Positions 1 through 5,741 of a stretch of 7,634 nt of DNA are shown here, piece by piece (position 1 is the first letter of the stretch; each line of letters begins with the position of its first letter). Origin of the DNA: Erythrobacter sp. UBA3075 (GTDB taxonomy: Bacteria > Pseudomonadota > Alphaproteobacteria > Sphingomonadales > Sphingomonadaceae); contig DFBR01000202.1 of NCBI GenBank assembly GCA_002367375.1, positions 1 through 7,634 of the forward strand, read 5' to 3'. The notes below the pieces were generated by a model. The model saw only the letters and a list, made by a program, of their open reading frames with translations, was not told where the DNA came from and did no database searches. The position numbers and the translations under genes are program-made.

Positions 1-127
1 GGAGGCGGACGAATTGGGCATTCCCGACCCGGACAAGAAAGCGCCCATCGTGGGCCGCTCAAACGAAGGCAAACCGGGGACGCGCAAGATGCGGTACGGG
101 CGGACGCAGCGGAAGATGGGGAAGTGA
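1..127 (+). CDS. C-terminal end of an unrecognised protein (5' partial)
   Basis: Reading from base 2, 41 codons run to a TGA at 125-127. Third positions are almost all G or C, which matches the rest of this GC-rich genome and marks this frame as the coding one; frames 1 and 3 are also open here but lack that bias. The visible end is acidic first (EADELGIPDPDKK) and then strongly basic, with about nine Lys/Arg in the last 20 residues, closing with QRKMGK. Such a basic tail could contact nucleic acid or membrane, but that is only a guess. I do not recognise the family and assign no function. The stop lies about 100 bases before the toxin-antitoxin genes, so the two may or may not share a transcript. 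Confidence 0.6.
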   Translation, partial: EADELGIPDPDKKAPIVGRSNEGKPGTRKMRYGRTQRKMGK

Positions 128-185
128 GAGGGTAAAGCCATTAAATAGCCAGTGCTTGGATGACGGCGGTGACAGGCCGCTGGGC

Positions 186-201
186 GAGGCTTTATTGCCT
201 C
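186..201. other. Short perfect hairpin in the gap before the toxin gene
   Basis: GAGGC (186-190), loop TTTATT, GCCTC (197-201) form a perfect 5-base inverted repeat 59 bases after the upstream stop codon. No T-run follows on either strand, so it is not a normal intrinsic terminator. A second weaker inverted repeat, GCGG (166-169) and CCGC (177-180), lies just before it. These could be an RNA end structure for the upstream gene or chance. Their presence argues mildly that this stretch is non-coding and that the ATG at 160 is not the toxin start. Confidence 0.3.
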
Positions 202-228
202 ATAGCATACGCAACTGGAACGAGACGC

Positions 229-591
229 ATGACCCGCAAGATTGACAAATCTCCTTCTGTCTCTTATAAAGGACAGGTCTCGATTGTTCAGACGGAGCAA
301 TTTCGCGGTTGGCTCGATGGCCTCCGCGATCGCAAAGCCCGCCTGAGGATCGACGATCGGTTGAAGCGCCTTGCCAGCGGGAATGCCGGAGACACGCGAT
401 CCGTGGGCGATAATGTGCGCGAACTGCGCTTTCACTTTGGACCCGGATATCGTGTGTATTACAAATGGCAGGGCGATGTGCTTGTCATATTGCTGAATGG
501 AGGAGACAAGGGCAGCCAGAAGCGCGATGTTGCGCTCGCGAAAAGGCTGGCCAAGGACGCTGATGATGGCATTGAAGGTATACCCGTTTGA
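229..591 (+). CDS. Type II toxin, RelE/HigB-like (phage Gp49-like / addiction module killer family)
   Basis: Predicted mRNA-interfering toxin of a two-gene addiction module. From the ATG at 229 the protein has 120 residues. The family core starts near residue 19 with IVQTEQFRGWLDGLRD, continues through an arginine-rich helix (KARLRIDDRLKRLASGN), then ELRFHFGPGYRVYY at 65-78 and the typical end LLNGGDKGSQKRDVALAKRLA at about 88-108. These match the Gp49-like family (known members are about 100 residues); RelE-fold toxins generally cleave mRNA on the ribosome, which is family knowledge and not shown here. The start is doubtful. An ATG at 160 is also in frame, but codons at 241-273 are mostly A/T-ending and overlap a strong promoter/operator. 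The family core begins at an ATT at 283, preceded by AAGGA at 269-273, so a rare ATT start is possible. The 3' end overlaps the antitoxin gene. Confidence 0.85.
   Translation: MTRKIDKSPSVSYKGQVSIVQTEQFRGWLDGLRDRKARLRIDDRLKRLASGNAGDTRSVGDNVRELRFHFGPGYRVYYKWQGDVLVILLNGGDKGSQKRDVALAKRLAKDADDGIEGIPV
242..270 (+). promoter_or_regulatory. Near-consensus sigma-70-type promoter inside the 5' part of the toxin frame
   Basis: TTGACA at 242-247, a 17-base spacer, then TATAAA at 265-270. This is a perfect -35 box and a five-of-six -10 box at ideal spacing, the best promoter match I found in the window. Transcription would begin near 276-279. That is downstream of both in-frame ATG codons (160 and 229), so such an RNA would carry the toxin only if translation began at a non-ATG codon such as ATT at 283. 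Otherwise it would be an RNA that mainly supplies antitoxin. Activity is inferred from sequence only. Confidence 0.6.
257..276. promoter_or_regulatory. 20-base dyad over the -10 box, candidate antitoxin operator
   Basis: The sequence CTGTC-TC-TTATAA-AG-GACAG is symmetric at 8 of 10 base pairs around its centre at 266/267: outer arms CTGTC (257-261) and GACAG (272-276), and the central palindrome TTATAA (264-269). The centre coincides with the -10 box. HTH antitoxins of HigA type commonly bind inverted repeats across their own promoter to repress the operon, so the downstream HTH antitoxin is the obvious candidate ligand. Binding itself is inferred. Confidence 0.5.
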
Positions 592-856
592 TCCTGCTAC
601 CCACCTCGAAACAGAGGAAGATATCCTGCATTATCTTGAAGCGGCGATGGAAGGAAACGACGCCAAGCACATTGCCAGTGCCTTGGGCGATGTTGCGCGT
701 TCCAAAGGGATGAGTGAGATCTCCAAGAAGGCCGGCGTCGGGCGACAGGCGCTCTACAACTCGCTTTCGGAAAACGGCAATCCGACGCTGGAAACATTGG
801 TGGGCGTTCTTGATGCGCTAGGGTTGTCACTAACGGTCCAGCGCCGCGCTGCCTGA
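566..856 (+). CDS. Type II antitoxin, HigA-like HTH protein (addiction module antidote family)
   Basis: Predicted 96-residue antitoxin that neutralises the upstream toxin and probably represses the module. The N-terminus MALKVYPFDPATHLETEEDI and the segment LHYLEAAMEGNDAKHIASAL are typical of the addiction-module antidote family. Residues about 48-89 form an HTH: GMSEISKKAGVGRQALYNSL followed by NPTLETLVGVLDALGL. Two adjacent ATG codons (563 and 566) could start it; I chose 566 because MALK fits the family. An AAGGA at 553-557 serves either. The frame is open further upstream to an ATG at 497, but that part would be antitoxin-unlike and lies inside the toxin gene. The start overlaps the toxin end by about 26 bases, so translation is probably coupled. 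Toxin-first order is usual for HigBA-type modules. Confidence 0.88.
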   Translation: MALKVYPFDPATHLETEEDILHYLEAAMEGNDAKHIASALGDVARSKGMSEISKKAGVGRQALYNSLSENGNPTLETLVGVLDALGLSLTVQRRAA

Positions 857-865
857 TTGACCTTC

Positions 866-1435
866 ATGTTGCGAATAATACTGCTTTGCGTCCCGCTCGC
901 CGCTTGCGGACAGGCGAGCGAGCCTGCGCCTGATGCTCAGCGTGCCGTGCCGCAAGACACTGCACCGCGGCAGGCGCGCGCCGACCCGTCTCCCGACACG
1001 TCCGCAGCGTTCTGGACTGTATCGGAGACCGGGCAGGCGATCCGCTTTGGCAATTCGGATGAAGACCCGCTCCTCACACTCGGCTGCAATTTGCGGGCGA
1101 CACCCGCCGAATTCGTCATCATCCGCCATACCGATGCCCTGCCCGACCAAAGCGCGCTGTTTCCCTTTGTCGGCAATGGAATGCGCAGCCGCTTTCTTGC
1201 CGACACAAGGCTGTCCAATGGCGAATGGCGCTGGGAAGCGCGTCTGCCTGTAGGCGATCCGCAGCTTGATGTGTTTGCCGGCACGCGCGATCTGACCGCG
1301 ACCTTGCCGGGGCGCGGGATGCTGGAGATTGCGGGCAGCCGGATACCGGGCGAATTTCTCGACTGGTGCCGCGCGGGTGGCCGCGCGCCCGAAGTCGAAA
1401 ATGACACGGACACCGAAGCGCCTGACGCAGGCTAG
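866..1435 (+). CDS. Small predicted lipoprotein of unknown function
   Basis: A 189-residue protein with a lipoprotein signal: MLRIILLCVPLAACGQ, lipobox L11-A12-A13-C14, Gly at +2, so outer-membrane sorting is plausible. A Pro/Ala/Asp-rich linker (about 17-47) follows, then a globular part with AFWTVSETGQAIRFGNSDED, Cys74 (LTLGC) and Cys168 (FLDWC), which could form a disulfide in the periplasm. The C-terminal tail is acidic. I do not recognise a named family. The start is the ATG at 866; a TTG at 857 is in frame but would only add three residues. Neither has a clear ribosome binding site. The gene begins 9 bases after the antitoxin stop, so it is probably read on the same transcript or from a promoter within the antitoxin gene. 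Its stop overlaps that of the convergent DsbD-like gene. Confidence 0.75.
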   Translation: MLRIILLCVPLAACGQASEPAPDAQRAVPQDTAPRQARADPSPDTSAAFWTVSETGQAIRFGNSDEDPLLTLGCNLRATPAEFVIIRHTDALPDQSALFPFVGNGMRSRFLADTRLSNGEWRWEARLPVGDPQLDVFAGTRDLTATLPGRGMLEIAGSRIPGEFLDWCRAGGRAPEVENDTDTEAPDAG

Positions 1436-1438
1436 CCT
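1429..1438. other. 10-base palindrome holding both stop codons of two convergent genes
   Basis: AGGCTAGCCT is a perfect palindrome. The plus-strand lipoprotein gene stops with TAG at 1433-1435 and the minus-strand DsbD-like gene stops with TAG read from 1434-1432, so the genes overlap tail to tail by 4 bases. There is no room for an intrinsic terminator between them. Confidence 0.8.
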
Positions 1439-3423
1439 CCGGCGCGCTCCACCAGCATATCTGCGGTCAGCACTTGCGGCAATTGCTCGCCTTCTTCGCC
1501 AGCGGGATACCACACGTAAAGCGGCACGCCCGCCGCGCCCCATTGCTCCAGATAGCGGGTGATCGCCGGATCGGCGCGCGTCCAGTCGCCGCGCATCGCG
1601 ATAACACCCGCCTCTGCGAAAGCCGCGCGTGTTACCTCGCGCTCGATCGCGATGCTCTCATTGACCTTGCAGGTGACGCACCAGTCGGCGGTGAACCAAA
1701 GGAACAACGGTTGGCCGCTCGCCCGCGCCTCGACGAGCGCTTCTTCGCTGTAGGGAATGGGGTCGAGCATGCTTTCGGCAGCCACCGCAGCCTGCTCTTC
1801 GACGCGGAACGGGAGCGCCGCGAGGAAATACACCGGGATCATCAGCAGCAACACCTGCATCGGGCGCGATGTGCGGCGCAGTGATGCAAGTAGGATGGCG
1901 ATGGTCACGCCCGCTCCCACAGCGGTAAATGCGAAATGCGCACCGCCCAGTCGCCAAGCGAGCCACACCAGCGCGAGCGCGGTCAGACCCATCGGCACTG
2001 CCATGATCTTGCGGAATGTCTCCATCCACGTGCCCGGCTTGGGCAGCCGGGAACGCAAGGCAGGAATGTAACCCAGCAGCAGGAACGGCAGCGCCAAGCC
2101 CAGCCCCAGCGCCGCAAACAACAGTAGCGCCTGCGTTACTGGAAGCAGCAGCGCCGCGCCCAATGCCGCCGCCATAAATGGCCCGGTACACGGGGTTGCG
2201 ACCACAGCGGCAAGTAGACCAGTGGCAAAGGCACTGCCCTGCCCGCCGGTGCGGATCGGCAGCATGGGAAGCTCGAACAATCCGGCAAGATTGGCGGTGA
2301 TGAGCGTCGCCAGAACCAGCAGGCCCGCCACCACCAGCGGCTGCTGCAATTGGAACGCCCAGCCGACTTGCTCTCCCGCTGCGCGCAAGGCCAACATCAG
2401 CGCGCCGAGCGCCAGCACAGCCAGCATCACGCCAGCGGTATAGGCCAGCCCTTCACGCCGCGCCGCGCTTTCGCTGCCGCCTGCGCGCGCCAGTGTCAGC
2501 GCCTTGAGGCTAAGAATCGGGAACACGCAGGGCATCAAATTGAGCAGCAATCCGCCGAGCAATGCTCCGCCCAGCAGCAGGATCAGCGGCGTATCGACTG
2601 CAGCGCCGCCGAGCGCGCGGCCGCCTGTCGGCACATCGCCAGCCGCAGCTTCGAAACGAAGGCCCTGGCCATCTTCGCCAAAGGCAAGGATGCCATCGAT
2701 GCGGTCAGGCTCCGCCCGCAGTCCGCCGCGCGCCAGCTCTGCTATCAGATACTCGCCATTGCGGTAGAAATTCTGCGCCGCGCCGTAATTCATCACATCG
2801 GATTGCGCGACAAACAGGTGCAAATTCCCCTCGGCCACGCCTTCCGGCAAGGGGATTGCGAGCCGCAGAACATCGCCGCGCAAGGCAAAGCGCGCCTCGC
2901 TATCGATCAATGGCGGGATGGCGGCGCGATGGGCATCGAAATCGGCGCGCAGCTGCTCGGTTTCCTGCGGGAAACGCAGCGTCAGCCTGTCGCCCTCGCG
3001 CACGCACAGCCGGTCCGAACAGGCGAGCCACTCCGCCGCCAAAGCAATAGGCGCAATATTGGTGACCGCCGCGCTTTCGGGCACCGTAATCGGCACCAGC
3101 ACGGCGTAAGGCTCTTTGAAGACGTGGTTGATAAGCCCGATCAATTCGAGCGCTTCGGGCACAGGATATTGCGGCTCACCCGCTTCCCAGCCTTCGGGCA
3201 ACGTCCAGTCAAGCTCCATGCCCAGCCCTGCATCGCCGGGATTCGACCAATATCCGTGCCAGCCCTCCTGCGGGCGGAAACGCAGCGCGACAGTCAGCGT
3301 TTCGCCTGCCTCCGGCTGACTTTCCGCCACAAGGTCGGCCGCGATGTAATTATCCTGCTGCGCCTGAGCTTCCACAGCCAGAGGCACGGCCCACAAAAAG
3401 AGCGCCGCGATCGCATACCGCAT
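1432..3423 (-). CDS. DsbD/ScsB-family transmembrane thiol-disulfide reductase
   Basis: Predicted inner-membrane protein that passes electrons from cytoplasmic thioredoxin to periplasmic thiol proteins. From the ATG at 3421-3423 it has 663 residues: a signal peptide (MRYAIAALFLWAVPLAVEAQA), a periplasmic domain to about 270 with the pair Cys135/Cys140 (WLACSDRLC), a hydrophobic domain of about eight helices (roughly 278-540) with the family cysteines Cys299 (LMPCVFP) and Cys412 (TPCTGPF), and a C-terminal thioredoxin-like domain with WCVTCK (Cys582, Cys585) and a likely cis-proline at GVPLYV. All three expected cysteine pairs are present. The N-terminal domain resembles ScsB-like proteins more than E. 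coli DsbD, so the partner proteins may differ. The frame is open back to a GTG at 3468 with an ATG at 3456, but those codons include AGA and A/T-ending ones and overlap the divergent gene's leader, and no start has a good ribosome binding site. Confidence 0.9.
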   Translation of the reverse strand: MRYAIAALFLWAVPLAVEAQAQQDNYIAADLVAESQPEAGETLTVALRFRPQEGWHGYWSNPGDAGLGMELDWTLPEGWEAGEPQYPVPEALELIGLINHVFKEPYAVLVPITVPESAAVTNIAPIALAAEWLACSDRLCVREGDRLTLRFPQETEQLRADFDAHRAAIPPLIDSEARFALRGDVLRLAIPLPEGVAEGNLHLFVAQSDVMNYGAAQNFYRNGEYLIAELARGGLRAEPDRIDGILAFGEDGQGLRFEAAAGDVPTGGRALGGAAVDTPLILLLGGALLGGLLLNLMPCVFPILSLKALTLARAGGSESAARREGLAYTAGVMLAVLALGALMLALRAAGEQVGWAFQLQQPLVVAGLLVLATLITANLAGLFELPMLPIRTGGQGSAFATGLLAAVVATPCTGPFMAAALGAALLLPVTQALLLFAALGLGLALPFLLLGYIPALRSRLPKPGTWMETFRKIMAVPMGLTALALVWLAWRLGGAHFAFTAVGAGVTIAILLASLRRTSRPMQVLLLMIPVYFLAALPFRVEEQAAVAAESMLDPIPYSEEALVEARASGQPLFLWFTADWCVTCKVNESIAIEREVTRAAFAEAGVIAMRGDWTRADPAITRYLEQWGAAGVPLYVWYPAGEEGEQLPQVLTADMLVERAGG

Positions 3424-3470
3424 AAAAGAGAGGCCAAAGGTTGGTCTTGCCTGCATTTCGCCGGACACCT

Positions 3471-3475
3471 AGGAG
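3471..3475 (+). promoter_or_regulatory. Ribosome binding site of the UbiH-family gene
   Basis: AGGAG lies 8 bases before the ATG at 3484 and fixes that start, although the reading frame is open for more than 1 kb upstream through the antisense of the DsbD-like gene. Confidence 0.7.
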
Positions 3476-3483
3476 CAGGGGCA

Positions 3484-4698
3484 ATGGCAGACAAGCGCGA
3501 ACTCCTCATCCTCGGCGGCGGTCTCGTCGGCATGACGCTGGCTTTGGCGGCGGCAAAGAAGGGCATTTCCAGCCACGTGGTCGATCGGGCTGATCCGGCG
3601 GACCTGCTGGCGGAAGGCTTCGATGGCCGCGCCACAGCGGTCTCCACCGCCAGCTGGAACCTGTTCAAGAACATCGGTCTGGCGGACCAGCTTGAACCGC
3701 ATGGCTGCCGGATCGAGAATATCGCCGTCACCGATGGGATGCGCCCCGGCAGATTGGATTTCCAACCCGAACCGCATGAAGGCACGCTGGGCCGGATGTT
3801 CGCCAATCGTCAGCTGCGCCTTGCGCTGTTCGAGGCTGCCAAGGACGAAAAGCTTATCAACTGGCACGCCAAGACCAATGTCACCGCGCGCGAACGCGGT
3901 GAGCATGGCGTTTCCGCAACGCTGGAAGACGGCTCCCTGCTCGAAGCGAGCCTGATGGTGGCTGCTGAAGGGCGCGGTTCACCCACGCGCGATGCTGCGG
4001 GCATTTCGCTCGCCAAGTGGGATTACAGTCACCGCGCGATCATTCAGGGCCTGACGCATGAGAAGCCGCATGACGGCGTGGCGTGGGAAATTTTCTATCC
4101 GGCAGGGCCCTTTGCCCTGTTGCCGCTGCTCGATGATGCGGACGGCCACCACCGCTCTGCTTTGGTTTGGACCATTTCCGAGGATGATGCCGAAGGCGTC
4201 TTGAAGCTCGGCCCGCGCGGTTTTCTCGCTGAGGTCGAAAAGCGGATGGGCAGTCTTTACGGCGCAATCGCGCTCGATGGCGGGCGCAGCTCATACCCGC
4301 TTGGCTTCCATCACACGGCCAAGATCGTCGACAACCGCCTCGCGCTGGCGGGTGATGCCGCGCATGGTATTCACCCGATTGCGGGACAGGGCTTCAACCT
4401 TGGTCTGCGCGATGTGGGCGCATTGGTGGAAGTTATCGCAGAAGGCATGCGGATCGGGCTGGAACCGGGCGATGCGCAGGTGCTGGCGCGGTACGAGAAA
4501 TGGCGCGGTCTCGATTCCTTCATGGTCGCACTGGCAACAGATGGGCTGACACGCCTGTTCGGCATTCCCGGCAAGGCCCCAAGCGCAGTGCGGCGGCTCG
4601 GCATGGCGGGCGTGCAACGGATGCCTGCTCTCAAACGCTGGTTCATGGATGAAGCGCGCGGGATGAGCGGAGACTTGCCCGAATTGCTCAAGGGCTAG
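3484..4698 (+). CDS. UbiH/UbiF/COQ6-family FAD-dependent hydroxylase (ubiquinone synthesis)
   Basis: A 404-residue flavoprotein monooxygenase, the usual length for the family. It probably hydroxylates the aromatic ring of a ubiquinone precursor using FAD, NAD(P)H and O2, at the inner membrane. Seen: the Rossmann FAD motif LILGGGLVGMTLALAAAKKG (8-27), an ATAVSTASWNLFKNIGL segment after it, the second FAD motif as AAEGRGSPTR (160-169), the substrate-domain motif YPAGPFALLPL (205-215), and the strongly diagnostic GDAAHGIHPIAGQGFNLGLR (290-309). The second motif has Glu162 where Asp is usual (DG motif). Which ring position is hydroxylated cannot be told: alphaproteobacterial members (UbiH, UbiL, UbiM types) differ in regiospecificity. 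It is transcribed alone, divergent from the DsbD-like gene and convergent with the Mic60-like gene. Confidence 0.9.
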   Translation: MADKRELLILGGGLVGMTLALAAAKKGISSHVVDRADPADLLAEGFDGRATAVSTASWNLFKNIGLADQLEPHGCRIENIAVTDGMRPGRLDFQPEPHEGTLGRMFANRQLRLALFEAAKDEKLINWHAKTNVTARERGEHGVSATLEDGSLLEASLMVAAEGRGSPTRDAAGISLAKWDYSHRAIIQGLTHEKPHDGVAWEIFYPAGPFALLPLLDDADGHHRSALVWTISEDDAEGVLKLGPRGFLAEVEKRMGSLYGAIALDGGRSSYPLGFHHTAKIVDNRLALAGDAAHGIHPIAGQGFNLGLRDVGALVEVIAEGMRIGLEPGDAQVLARYEKWRGLDSFMVALATDGLTRLFGIPGKAPSAVRRLGMAGVQRMPALKRWFMDEARGMSGDLPELLKG

Positions 4699-4709
4699 CC
4701 ACTTCCAAT

Positions 4710-4725
4710 GCCGCGTTACAGCGGC
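4710..4725. terminator. Weak hairpin between convergent gene ends
   Basis: GCCGC (4710-4714), loop GTTACA, GCGGC (4721-4725) lies 12 bases after the UbiH-family stop and contains the TAA stop of the Mic60-like gene (4718-4716). No T-run follows on either strand, so it is at best a weak or factor-assisted terminator; it may be chance. Confidence 0.25.
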
Positions 4726-5666
4726 TCGTTCCCGACTGGGCTCCGCTGTTCAACTGGCGCGCCTTCGCTATCGCGCAATTCGCGCGGGTCCAGCACGGCA
4801 GCGGTTTCGAGCGTTTCGAGCGCGCGCTGGGCAGCAGCATAGCGCTCTGCATCATCCATCCAGTCCTGCGCGGCCACGGCATTGGGCAAATTGCGCACTT
4901 CGGACACGGCTGCCTCTATCTGGCCACTTTCGAGGAACTGCCGCGCGCGTTCCAACCGACGCTCGGCCACCGGAGACGCGGTATCTTCCCGCCGCACAAC
5001 GAACAGTTCGGACAGTTCACGCCCGATCCGGGTGAACGCACCTTCGCCATCCGGTGCATCGGTAAGCGCAGGCGCGAGTCCTTCAAGCTGGGCGAGCAGT
5101 TGAGCGAGCGTAACTGGCGATTGCGCAGCATCGATCACCGTTTGCACCGCGTTTGGACGGTCTTCTCCGAAACGCAGGCGCAACTGGTCCGCCAGATAGC
5201 CGAGCGGCTGTCCCCGTTCCAGCGCACGGCGGCTGGCGAAAGCGATCAGCAGTGCCTCGGAACGCGCGGCATTGCCCGCCGCCGCCTGCGATTGCAGGTC
5301 GAGCTGGGTAAGGCGCTGTTCCATCGCGACAATCCGGCTGTCGAGTCCGCCTTGCTGCTCAACCACCTGTTCGACCTGCTCAACCGCCTGGCGTGCCTCT
5401 TCGGCGGCGTCATCAGGCGTTGGCGAAGGCAACGGTTCGGGTGTGCCGGTTTCACTTTCGACGAGCGCAATGCCTCCGTCCTGCGTTACAGGCTGTTCCG
5501 CCTCTGTCCGCACGTTGAAAAGGCCGGATAGGCTATCGCTATTGTTCAGCAGCCACATGGCAACCACACCAAGCAGGAAAGCCCCGCCCAATGCGATCAG
5601 TATCGGGCGCAATGATGTCTTTTGCCGCCGCGCACTGGCGGGCGTGAAGTCGTAGCCTTGCTCCAT
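4716..5666 (-). CDS. Mic60/mitofilin-like inner-membrane protein (COG4223 type)
   Basis: A 316-residue protein with a short cytoplasmic N-terminus, one membrane helix (about 21-41, PILIALGGAFLLGVVAMWLL), a Pro/Glu-rich linker (about 70-90), a Glu/Gln-rich predicted coiled coil (about 88-130) and a helical C-terminus. Residues about 242-287 (QFLESGQIEAAVSEVRNLPN, then AAQDWMDDAERYAAAQ) resemble the mitofilin signature. This is the architecture of alphaproteobacterial Mic60, the bacterial relative of the mitochondrial crista-junction protein, which can bend membranes and contact outer-membrane proteins. Position directly after hemC-hemD supports the call, as this linkage is known in alphaproteobacteria. 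The start is the ATG at 5666 with GAAGGA at 5676-5671; a TTG at 5681 would add five residues. The coiled coil is shorter than in many relatives, and the tail beyond the signature is charged. Confidence 0.8.
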   Translation of the reverse strand: MEQGYDFTPASARRQKTSLRPILIALGGAFLLGVVAMWLLNNSDSLSGLFNVRTEAEQPVTQDGGIALVESETGTPEPLPSPTPDDAAEEARQAVEQVEQVVEQQGGLDSRIVAMEQRLTQLDLQSQAAAGNAARSEALLIAFASRRALERGQPLGYLADQLRLRFGEDRPNAVQTVIDAAQSPVTLAQLLAQLEGLAPALTDAPDGEGAFTRIGRELSELFVVRREDTASPVAERRLERARQFLESGQIEAAVSEVRNLPNAVAAQDWMDDAERYAAAQRALETLETAAVLDPRELRDSEGAPVEQRSPVGNEPL

Positions 5667-5681
5667 AGTGTCCTTCTGCAA

Positions 5682-5714
5682 GCCAATTTCCGGCTTTTGC
5701 CCAATCCCGGCTTT
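5682..5714. repeat. Two imperfect 16-base tandem copies in the hemD-Mic60 gap
   Basis: GCCAATTTCCGGCTTT (5682-5697) and GCCCAATCCCGGCTTT (5699-5714) match at 13 of 16 positions with a 17-base period. They fill much of the 75-base gap between hemD and the Mic60-like gene. The first copy can also fold: AAGCC (5680-5684) pairs with GGCTT (5692-5696), placing a hairpin just upstream of the ribosome binding site of the Mic60-like gene on the minus strand. Confidence 0.45.
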
Positions 5715-5741
5715 GGATGACCGACAATCAAGCGTTTTACA

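Noticed and set aside
160..228. Toxin start at the ATG at 160.
   Set aside because: It adds 23 residues not typical of the family, crosses two small inverted repeats and has no ribosome binding site.
497..562. Antitoxin start at the ATG at 497.
   Set aside because: The added residues lie wholly inside the toxin gene in another frame, are unlike the family, and a good ribosome binding site with ATG codons exists at 553-568.
857..885. TTGACC (857-862) with TAATAC as a promoter for the lipoprotein gene.
   Set aside because: The spacing is only 13 bases and transcription would begin downstream of the start codon and signal peptide codons.
2350..3483. Long plus-strand open frame antisense to the DsbD-like gene, continuous with the UbiH-family frame (would give a 782-residue fusion).
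   Set aside because: It is the antisense shadow of a GC-rich gene with intact domains. The antisense translation is rich in Gln, His, Arg and Ala with no family pattern, and the UbiH-family start is fixed by AGGAG at 3471-3475.
4688..4882. Minus-strand 64-residue open frame at the end of the Mic60-like gene.
   Set aside because: It is an alternative frame of that gene with no ribosome binding site or recognisable motif.
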